Shown here one piece after another: positions 1 through 5,169 of a DNA stretch of 6,581 nucleotides. Source of the DNA: JBFJWR01 sp041623535 (lineage in GTDB: Bacteria; Pseudomonadota; Gammaproteobacteria; Pseudomonadales; JBFGWM01); NCBI GenBank assembly GCA_041623535.1, contig JBFJWR010000162.1, positions 1 through 6,581 on the forward strand, given 5' to 3'. The notes below the pieces were generated by a model. The model saw only the letters and a list, made by a program, of their open reading frames with translations, searched no databases and was not told the origin of the DNA. Numbering within the stretch: the first letter of the stretch is position 1; the number at the start of each line of letters is the position of its first letter. Made by a program: the position numbers and the translations under genes.

Positions 1-1734
1 CAGCACCTGTATCTTTTCATCTATATCGAAGACGAAGACAAGGTTCGCTACTTCAGCCCGGATCGGAACAATCCCGCGCTCGGTGACCATGTGGTGCTGC
101 ACACCCGCATCGATCTGGAGTCTCCGGCGCAGCGCTACTGGCTCATGAGCGCAGCACCCGGCAATCTGGTCGCCCGCCGGGGAGGCGGACTGTTCCCCGA
201 CAGTCAGCAAACGGAAAGCTCGATCCGCGCCAACTGGCAGCCACATCCGCGCGGTTACCAGTTGGAGGTCGCCATCCCCCTGGCGCTGCTGGGCGCCGAG
301 TTTGGCTTCAGTGTCATGGATATGGAACTGGACGAACGTGGCGTGGAAGTACTCGCCGGCTGGAGCGGCACGGTATTGCCCCAGTACCAGCAGACCCTGG
401 GCTTCCTGATCTACCCACCGCCCGAACTGAAAACCCTGCTGGAACCCTACCAGCAGGCGGGCTTGAAACTGCGGGTCACGGACCGATCCGGGCGCCTGCT
501 CGCGGACCTCGGCAACGTGACCATGGAGGAGCAGTACCCGGACTATTTCAGCCGGCGCAATGAAATTCATCTGCAGGATATCTACCGCGCCATTATCGAC
601 ACCCTGCCGCGCAAGAAACTGGTGTACCTGGAGCACTCCGGACGCCTGCACGGCACGTTTATCGGTGCGGCGCTCTCCGGTCGCAAACAGGTGATCTGGC
701 GTCGCCAGGCGGATGCCAGCAAAGCCATCATCACGGCGGTTCATCCCATCGAAAACGAAGGAAAGTTGCTCGGCGCCGTCATCCTGGAACAATCCAGTGA
801 CGCGGTACTGAGCTTGACCAACAAGGCGATCAAGCACCTGTTCAACACGACCTTCGGCGCCCTCGCAATCGCCACGCTGGGCATGTTCGGCTTTGCCACC
901 ATGCTGTCGCTACGAATCCGGCGGCTGCGCGACTTCACGGAACGCAGCGTGACCGTCGACGGTGTCATCCATGCGCACCTGATTCCCACCGGCGCTTCCG
1001 ACGAGCTCGGTGACCTCTCACGCAGTTTTGCCGGACTGCTACGCCGACTCGATGACTACAACAACTACCTGCAGACGCTGGCATCGAAATTGTCCCATGA
1101 GTTGCGCACACCCCTGGCCGTGGTCAGTTCTTCGCTGGAAAACCTGGAACAGGAAAGCCTGCCGGATCGCGCACGCACCTATTCGCGGCGGGCGCGCGAA
1201 GGCACCGAACGACTGCGCGCCATCCTCACGTCGCTGAGCGAGGCGACGCGGGTTGAACAGAGCATACAGGCCGCAGACCCCGAGCAATTCGACCTGCGTG
1301 AGGTCATGCAGGGCATCGTGCAGGGCTATACCAGCGTCTACACCAGGCACATTTTTCGCGTGCATACGCCGGACCAACCCTGCCCCATGCTGGGCTCTCC
1401 GGAACTGATCGCACAGATGCTGGATAAACTGGTCGACAACGCTGCAGACTTTTGTCCGCCGGGCGGCCTGATTGATCTGCGCCTTGGCCACCTGAAACGC
1501 GAGTACATCATCGCCGTCTCGAACGAGGGCCCCACCCTGCCAAGAAAAATGCAGGAACAACTCTTCGACCAGCTGGTCTCAGTGCGGGAGAAGCGCGGCG
1601 AATCTCCACACCTGGGCCTGGGCCTGTACATTGCCAAGCTGATCGCCGAGCATCACGGGGGCACCATACAGGCGCGCAACCTCACGGATGAAACCGGCGT
1701 GGAGTTCCGCATCCTGATTCCGGCCGTGGAGTGA
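1..1734 (+). CDS. Membrane sensor histidine kinase, 5'-truncated, PdsS-like
   Basis: The reading frame is open from base 1, so the true start lies upstream; 577 residues are visible, ending at TGA 1732-1734. Counting from base 1, residues about 1-110 look like a beta-sandwich sensor of CBM9/DOMON type: an LYLFIYIEDED strand, then GDHVVL, then GYQLEVAIPLALLG. A second extracytoplasmic stretch reaches about residue 280. A membrane segment (about 281-303) follows, then a HAMP-like linker (304-352) and a HisKA helix with SHELRTP, whose phosphoacceptor is His366. The HATPase domain has the N-box LVDNAADF (Asn480), a SNEG G1 box at 507-510 without the usual second glycine, LFDQLVSVR, and the G2 box HLGLGLYIA at 537-545. 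This core, from the H-box to the LVSVR and HLGLGLYIA motifs, resembles the kinase of the proteobacterial dedicated sortase system as I recall it. No response regulator is visible; it probably lies upstream. Kinase identity is certain. The subfamily is an inference. Confidence 0.93.
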   Translation, partial: QHLYLFIYIEDEDKVRYFSPDRNNPALGDHVVLHTRIDLESPAQRYWLMSAAPGNLVARRGGGLFPDSQQTESSIRANWQPHPRGYQLEVAIPLALLGAEFGFSVMDMELDERGVEVLAGWSGTVLPQYQQTLGFLIYPPPELKTLLEPYQQAGLKLRVTDRSGRLLADLGNVTMEEQYPDYFSRRNEIHLQDIYRAIIDTLPRKKLVYLEHSGRLHGTFIGAALSGRKQVIWRRQADASKAIITAVHPIENEGKLLGAVILEQSSDAVLSLTNKAIKHLFNTTFGALAIATLGMFGFATMLSLRIRRLRDFTERSVTVDGVIHAHLIPTGASDELGDLSRSFAGLLRRLDDYNNYLQTLASKLSHELRTPLAVVSSSLENLEQESLPDRARTYSRRAREGTERLRAILTSLSEATRVEQSIQAADPEQFDLREVMQGIVQGYTSVYTRHIFRVHTPDQPCPMLGSPELIAQMLDKLVDNAADFCPPGGLIDLRLGHLKREYIIAVSNEGPTLPRKMQEQLFDQLVSVREKRGESPHLGLGLYIAKLIAEHHGGTIQARNLTDETGVEFRILIPAVE

Positions 1735-1737
1735 CAG

Positions 1738-1812
1738 ATGAACCAATCCACCGCAGGCATCCGGTTTCCGGTTGAATACCGGCCGAGGCAAGGGAGAAAT
1801 AGAAATACATGA
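1738..1812 (+). CDS. Possible 24-codon small ORF between kinase and hydrolase
   Basis: An ATG three bases after the kinase stop opens a 24-codon frame ending at TGA 1810-1812. GGAG at 1728-1731 sits six bases before the ATG, which is good Shine-Dalgarno spacing; it lies inside the last kinase codons. The stop overlaps the hydrolase ATG (1809-1811) as ATGA, the usual geometry for translational coupling. The predicted peptide begins MNQSTAGIRFPVEY, is basic at its C-terminus and has no recognisable domain, signal peptide or membrane segment. It could be a ribosome-handover leader rather than a functional protein, or it could be chance: a 24-codon open frame is not significant alone. Function unknown. 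Confidence 0.25.
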   Translation: MNQSTAGIRFPVEYRPRQGRNRNT

Positions 1813-2432
1813 TTCGCGAATCCTTTCCGGTCGGCCCGCTGCAGTGCAATTGCACCATCATCGGGGATCCGCAGACCCGTCATGCGCTGGTGATTGATCC
1901 GGGCGGGGACGCCGAGCGGATCCTTGCACGCCTGCAGGCACTGGATCTCAAGGTGTTGGCGATCATCCACACCCACGCGCACCTCGACCATTTCCTGGCC
2001 GCCGGCGCGATCCGGGAGGCCACCGGCGCGCCCCTGTGCCTGCACGCAGAAGACCGGCCGCTCTGGGACCTGCTCGAGGTGCAGTGCCAGATGTTCGGGG
2101 TGCCCTATACGCCGCAGCCCGATCCGGACCAGGTACTGCACGACGACGAAGAACTGCCCTGCTGCAGCGGTGTCGCCATGCACACACCGGGACACACGCC
2201 CGGCTCCATGAGTTTCTGGTTTGCCGACGCCAAGCTGCTGGTGGCGGGTGATACCCTGTTCCGGCGCTCGATCGGCCGTACCGACCTGTGGGGCGGCGAC
2301 CCGGCTGCCATTGAGAAATCATTGCGCGAGCGCATATACCGCCTCGATGAAGAAGCCACGGTGGTGACCGGACACGGGCCGGAAACCAGCATTGGCGAAG
2401 AAATTCGCGAGAATCCCTTTGTGCACCTGTAA
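1809..2432 (+). CDS. MBL-fold metallo-hydrolase, YcbL/glyoxalase II-like
   Basis: A 207-residue cytoplasmic hydrolase of the metallo-beta-lactamase superfamily, close in length and layout to YcbL-type short glyoxalase II-like proteins, which cleave thioesters such as S-lactoylglutathione or related substrates. The metal ligands are all visible: THAHLDH at residues 55-61 (His56, His58, Asp60, His61), His129 in TPGHTPGS, Asp148 in AGDTLF and His189 in TGHGP. RRSIGRTD follows the bridging Asp, and the protein ends in NPFVHL, both typical of this group. The long C-terminal substrate domain of classical GloB is absent, so physiological glyoxalase II activity is uncertain. The ATG is supported by GGGAG at 1792-1796 (12-base spacing, rather long) and by the conserved N-terminus VGPLQCNCTII just after it. 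It lies 74 bases after the kinase gene and is probably cotranscribed with it. No terminator is visible between them. Confidence 0.95.
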   Translation: MIRESFPVGPLQCNCTIIGDPQTRHALVIDPGGDAERILARLQALDLKVLAIIHTHAHLDHFLAAGAIREATGAPLCLHAEDRPLWDLLEVQCQMFGVPYTPQPDPDQVLHDDEELPCCSGVAMHTPGHTPGSMSFWFADAKLLVAGDTLFRRSIGRTDLWGGDPAAIEKSLRERIYRLDEEATVVTGHGPETSIGEEIRENPFVHL

Positions 2433-2471
2433 TCCGCTGGTTTTGATGAATATTGGAGGATTCATGCGCGG

Positions 2472-2497
2472 TTCAGGCGTGAAAGAGATACTATGCT
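2472..2497 (+). promoter_or_regulatory. Candidate promoter of the YiaD-like gene
   Basis: The 125-base gap before the OmpA lipoprotein gene holds a plausible -10 hexamer TATGCT (2492-2497). The nearest -35-like string, TTCAGG (2472-2477), is only 14 bases upstream, so the match is weak. A 6-bp inverted repeat, ATGAAT (2446-2451) with ATTCAT (2460-2465), lies just upstream and could be a regulatory site or chance. No terminator is visible after the hydrolase gene, so read-through from it is also possible. Confidence 0.25.
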
Positions 2498-2557
2498 GCA
2501 AGTCAACGAATTTTCATTCGCGACGTTAACTACTGACCCAGGAAGAGGTACCAAACC

Positions 2558-3220
2558 ATGAACAAGCTCATACCCGTGCTCGCTGCCACCGTTCTGCTGA
2601 CCGGCTGCGAGTCGATGTATACCGAAGACCCGTATACCGGCGAGCGGCAGATGAAAAAATCCGTGAAATACGGTGCCATCGCCGCGGCCACCTGCGCTGC
2701 CGGCGCAGCGATTACCGCTGATGGCCACAAAACGGACAAGGCCGCGATCGGCGCGGCGGCCTGCGGCGCGGCTGGCGCCGGTGTCGGGCACTATTTCGAC
2801 ACCCAGGAAGAAAAGCTGCGTCAGCAACTGCGCGGAACCGGCGTATCGATTTATCGGGATGGCGACGTGCTGCGCCTGATCATGCCGGGCAACATCACCT
2901 TCGGCAGCGATTCATCGGATATCAACAGCAACTTCTACCAGGTGCTGAACAGCGTTGCCCTCGTACTCAAGGAATACGACAAGACCGCCATTGAAGTCGT
3001 GGGTTACACCGACTCCACGGGCTCCTTCGAGTACAACCAGAGCCTGTCCGAGCGCCGCGCCAGCAGCGTTGCCAATTACCTGGCCAGCCAGGGCATCTTC
3101 CGCTCGCGGCTGAACACCTATGGCATGGGTCCGCGCAACCCGATCGCCAGCAACGATTCGCCGCAGGGTCGTTCGCAGAACCGGCGCGTGGAACTGACCA
3201 TCCGGCCCATGCAGGGCTGA
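2558..3220 (+). CDS. yiaD: YiaD-like OmpA-family outer-membrane lipoprotein
   Basis: A 220-residue lipoprotein likely held in the outer membrane and bound to peptidoglycan. The signal peptide ends in lipobox LTGC, with lipidated Cys17; residue +2 is Glu, not the Asp that retains lipoproteins in the inner membrane. DPYTGER (24-30) leads into a glycine-zipper hairpin: two Ala/Gly-rich helices (about 38-52 and 62-77) joined by a polar turn. An OmpA C-terminal domain (about 95-218) follows, with YTDSTGSFEYN and LSERRASSV. Asp152 and Arg167 match the diaminopimelate-binding pair, and NRRVEL is near the end. The order and many motifs (RGTGVS, LKEY, GPRNPIAS) match E. coli YiaD. Cysteines at 46 and 69 inside the zipper are unusual. 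The start is set by AGGAAGAGG at 2540-2548, nine bases before the ATG. An intrinsic terminator follows the stop. Related proteins act in envelope integrity and have been linked to multicopy suppression of assembly defects. Confidence 0.95.
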   Translation: MNKLIPVLAATVLLTGCESMYTEDPYTGERQMKKSVKYGAIAAATCAAGAAITADGHKTDKAAIGAAACGAAGAGVGHYFDTQEEKLRQQLRGTGVSIYRDGDVLRLIMPGNITFGSDSSDINSNFYQVLNSVALVLKEYDKTAIEVVGYTDSTGSFEYNQSLSERRASSVANYLASQGIFRSRLNTYGMGPRNPIASNDSPQGRSQNRRVELTIRPMQG

Positions 3221-3234
3221 TCCGGGAGTAATAT

Positions 3235-3270
3235 CGGGCCTGGTGCGCGCAGCGCATCAGGCCCGTTTTT
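3235..3270 (+). terminator. Intrinsic terminator of the YiaD-like gene
   Basis: CGGGCCTGGTGCGC (3235-3248) pairs with the segment 3252-3265 as a 14-bp stem with one G-U pair and a three-base loop, followed by T5 at 3266-3270. It begins 15 bases after the lipoprotein stop. The right arm contains the stop codon and last codons of the convergent acyltransferase gene (stop at 3257-3259). No T-run exists on the minus strand after the stem, so it should act mainly on plus-strand transcription. Confidence 0.85.
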
Positions 3271-4177
3271 GCTGGCGCTCCTGCTCCTCGGCAAGCAACT
3301 GCCCGATATACGCGTCCTTCTTCAGCCACAAGTCGGCAACCCAATCCCGAAACAACGCGCGAAAAGCCTCGTCGGCCTGGTAATCACGACCGAGAAATTC
3401 CTGCGGAATGGGCAGAATTTCCACCCGCACGATGATCCGACTGGTTTTGCCACAGAGAAATTCCCAGATCCCGGGCCGGAACTCCGGGTAGACCACAGTC
3501 ACGTTCAGCATGGTATGCAGTTGCTCGCCCAATGCCCCCAGCACAAACGCGGTGCCACCGGCCTTGGGCTTGAGCAGGTGCTGATAGGGTGACTGCTGTC
3601 GCTCGTGCTTGAACGGCGTGAAGCGGGTGCCTTCCATGAAATTGAAGATGGCAATCGGGTTGTGCTTGAACTTTTCGCAGGCCTTACGCGTGGTATCCAG
3701 ATCGGTACCACGCAATTCCGGGTTCTTCTCAATTTCGGCCCGCGTATGACGCTTCATGAACGGGAAATCGAGCGCCCACCAGCCCAGCCCGAGAAACGGC
3801 ACCTTGATCAGTTCCTGCTTGAGAAAGAATTTCATAAACGGAATGCGGCGATGAAAAACCCGCTGCAGAATCAGGATATCGGCCCAGGACTGGTGATTGC
3901 TGCAGACCAGGTACCAGCCGTCGCGGTCCAGATCCTGAACGCCCTGCACATCCCAGTCGAGTTTCTGGGTCAGCCACAGTGAGAAGTTGTTCACGCTGAT
4001 CCAGGCTTCGGCAAGCATGATCAGGATCGCGCCGCACAATTTTTGCCAGCCTGCCAGTGGAATCAGTAGTTTGAGCAGCGCCATCAGCATGATGGGCACG
4101 AACATGATCACGGTATTCAGGCCGATCAGGATGACCAGAATGGTGCCGCAGACAACTGGCGGCAGGAAAGAAAGCAT
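3257..4177 (-). CDS. yihG: YihG-like lysophosphatidate acyltransferase (PlsC superfamily)
   Basis: A 306-residue inner-membrane acyltransferase that should transfer an acyl chain to the sn-2 position of 1-acylglycerol-3-phosphate to make phosphatidic acid; YihG is a second enzyme of this kind beside PlsC in E. coli. A hydrophobic N-terminus (about 8-34, with more at 48-60) anchors it. The catalytic HX4D box is NHQSWAD at 94-100 (His95, Asp100). IPFMKFFLKQEL (112-123) is block II, MEGTRFT (181-187) is block III with Glu182 and Arg185, and KPKAGG (203-208) with VTVVYP lies around block IV. ALDFPFMKR and TTRKACEKF are YihG-type signatures. The ATG at 4177 is supported by GGAGGGAG at 4189-4182. 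The gene stands alone, convergent with the lipoprotein gene and divergent from the TetR regulator gene. Its 3' end lies in the neighbour's terminator stem, and no terminator of its own is visible. Annotation as a generic PlsC-family acyltransferase would also be correct. Confidence 0.95.
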   Translation of the reverse strand: MLSFLPPVVCGTILVILIGLNTVIMFVPIMLMALLKLLIPLAGWQKLCGAILIMLAEAWISVNNFSLWLTQKLDWDVQGVQDLDRDGWYLVCSNHQSWADILILQRVFHRRIPFMKFFLKQELIKVPFLGLGWWALDFPFMKRHTRAEIEKNPELRGTDLDTTRKACEKFKHNPIAIFNFMEGTRFTPFKHERQQSPYQHLLKPKAGGTAFVLGALGEQLHTMLNVTVVYPEFRPGIWEFLCGKTSRIIVRVEILPIPQEFLGRDYQADEAFRALFRDWVADLWLKKDAYIGQLLAEEQERQQKRA

Positions 4178-4244
4178 CTGGCTCCCTCCGGAATGAAACA
4201 GAATCAGGGAAAGCGCAAACCGGCGGGCTCAGCTTACGATCTCC

Positions 4245-4273
4245 TGCTTAGAGAGAACTCTAGCCCAGATCAA
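4245..4273 (-). promoter_or_regulatory. Candidate promoter of the acyltransferase gene
   Basis: On the minus strand TTGATC (4273-4268) and TAAGCA (4250-4245) are separated by 17 bases, a sigma-70-like arrangement with a fair -35 and a modest -10. Transcription would start near 4238, giving a leader of about 60 bases before the ATG at 4177. Confidence 0.3.
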
Positions 4274-4431
4274 TCATAAATGGGGTACTGATTCACATGT
4301 TTGCCGATAGTCCGGCGTGCATCGACGATACCAGCCGCTGCCCGCACCGTACATCGCGCTGCGGGCGGTACTGCCTGAGCCCCGAGACGAGCCACCCAGG
4401 AGCACGTCGGGCCATGCCGACCCCGGTTTCC

Positions 4432-4461
4432 TTGCACTATGCTGACGGACTGGAAAGCTAT
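4432..4461 (+). promoter_or_regulatory. Candidate promoter of the TetR-family gene
   Basis: TTGCAC (4432-4437) and AGCTAT (4456-4461) are 18 bases apart, which would place the transcription start about 12 bases before the GTG. An alternative -10, TAAACT (4468-4473), would put the start at the GTG itself. A third possible -10, TATGCT (4438-4443), lacks a good -35. All options give a very short leader without a Shine-Dalgarno sequence. Confidence 0.3.
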
Positions 4462-4479
4462 TCGCGCTAAACTACGCCC

Positions 4480-5106
4480 GTGCAAACGAAAACTCCTGAC
4501 CGCATCCTGCAGACCAGCCTGGAACTGTTCAACCAGTTCGGGGAGCCAAATGTCACCACGGCCCAGATCGCGGACGAGATGGATATCAGCCCGGGGAACC
4601 TCTACTACCACTTCAAGGGCAAGGACGAGATCATCCTGGAGTTGTACCAGCGTTTCGAGAAGGAAAAGCTGGAATTGCTTGATGAAAGCGTGGGGGAACA
4701 CCTGGACCTGGAGGATCTCTGGTTCGAGATTCACCTGACGTTCGAGATTATTGCCCGCTACCGCTTCCTGTATCGCAACCTCGTCGATTTACATGGCCGC
4801 CTGCCAGCCCTGTCCAAACGCTGGCGAATACTGCAGAAGCGCAAGATGGCCGCCACCCGCACCCTGTGCACCGCCCTGATCAATGCCGAGCTGATGTCGG
4901 CCGATACCAGCACGCTGGACATACTCTGCGAACAGGTGGTGCTGACCGAAACGTTCTGGATCAATCACTGGCAGGTATTCTGGGGCAACGACGAGCAAAG
5001 CGACCCCATCACCCGCGGTGTCTACCAGGTGGTGCGCCTGTTGACCCCGTACATGGCCGCGGAGCCCCGTGATTACCTGTTGGCGCTGGGCGATGCCTAC
5101 CTGTAA
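4480..5106 (+). CDS. TetR/AcrR-family transcriptional regulator
   Basis: A 208-residue one-component regulator, expected to be a dimeric DNA-binding repressor released by a small ligand. The N-terminal TetR domain (about 8-53) includes the helix-turn-helix TTAQIADEMDISPGNLYYHF (26-45) followed by KGKDEI. The helical C-terminal part (about 75-200) is the ligand/dimer domain, rich in aromatic residues around FWINHWQVFW (159-168). The PGNLYYHF version of the recognition helix is common in TetR proteins with a PF13972-type C-terminus. The start must be GTG 4480: an in-frame TAA lies at 4468-4470, and the next in-frame ATG falls inside the helix-turn-helix. No Shine-Dalgarno sequence precedes it. 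It diverges from the acyltransferase gene, a plausible but unproven target, and converges on tolC across a bidirectional terminator. Ligand unknown. Confidence 0.93.
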   Translation: MQTKTPDRILQTSLELFNQFGEPNVTTAQIADEMDISPGNLYYHFKGKDEIILELYQRFEKEKLELLDESVGEHLDLEDLWFEIHLTFEIIARYRFLYRNLVDLHGRLPALSKRWRILQKRKMAATRTLCTALINAELMSADTSTLDILCEQVVLTETFWINHWQVFWGNDEQSDPITRGVYQVVRLLTPYMAAEPRDYLLALGDAYL

Positions 5107-5126
5107 GCGCGCTCACTTTCTGCAGG

Positions 5127-5160
5127 CATAAAAAAAACCGCCGAAGCGGTTTTTTTTATG
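5127..5160. terminator. Bidirectional intrinsic terminator between TetR gene and tolC
   Basis: A perfect inverted repeat: CATAAAAAAAACCGC (5127-5141), a CGAA tetraloop (5142-5145), then the exact complement ending TTTTTTTTATG (5146-5160). The GC core is only four base pairs, but the A8 and T8 tracts give a U-run after the stem on either strand. It sits 20 bases after the TetR gene stop and 9 bases beyond the tolC stop, so it serves both convergent genes. Confidence 0.92.
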
Positions 5161-5169
5161 TGCCGGGTA

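Larger units (their letters stand above)
4178..4479. other. Divergent intergenic region, acyltransferase / TetR
   Basis: This is 302 bases between two divergent starts. It holds a candidate acyltransferase promoter (4245-4273, minus strand) and TetR gene promoter elements near 4432-4473. A 7-bp inverted repeat, GCCCGCA (4340-4346) with TGCGGGC (4360-4366), has a 13-base loop and no T-run, so it is not a terminator. The middle (about 4280-4430) shows no ORF with a ribosome binding site. A minus-strand frame crossing it is antisense to the TetR gene and not credible. A small RNA or operator cannot be excluded. I see no long palindrome typical of a TetR operator; the best near the promoter is TTTCC (4427-4431) with GGAAA (4452-4456), which is weak. 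Confidence 0.6.

Noticed and set aside
1039..1560. 173-residue minus-strand open frame
   Set aside because: It is antisense to the kinase HisKA/HATPase coding region, where the plus-strand motifs are unmistakable, and it resembles no protein family.
1768..1782. Short hairpin CCGGT/ACCGG between kinase and hydrolase
   Set aside because: Five base pairs without a following T-run; too weak to be a terminator, and transcription must continue if the two genes are cotranscribed.
1653..2195. 180-residue minus-strand open frame across the kinase end and the hydrolase
   Set aside because: It crosses two genes with clear motifs on the plus strand; a GC-rich shadow frame.
2464..2529. 21-codon ORF preceded by GGAGG (2455-2459), upstream of the YiaD-like gene
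   Set aside because: The Shine-Dalgarno spacing is only four bases, the ORF overlaps the candidate -10, and the peptide has no recognisable character; probably chance.
3605..3982. 125-residue plus-strand open frame inside the acyltransferase gene
   Set aside because: Antisense to the HX4D and EGTR catalytic region of a clear acyltransferase, with no family resemblance.
2490..4444. 9-base string ACTATGCTG shared upstream of the YiaD-like gene (2490-2498) and the TetR gene (4436-4444)
   Set aside because: Shared 9-mers are expected by chance in 6.5 kb; it probably only reflects TATGCT as a possible -10, not a common operator.
4270..4734. 154-residue minus-strand open frame partly in the intergenic region
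   Set aside because: It would start inside the TetR gene opposite its helix-turn-helix, and the translation shows no domain.
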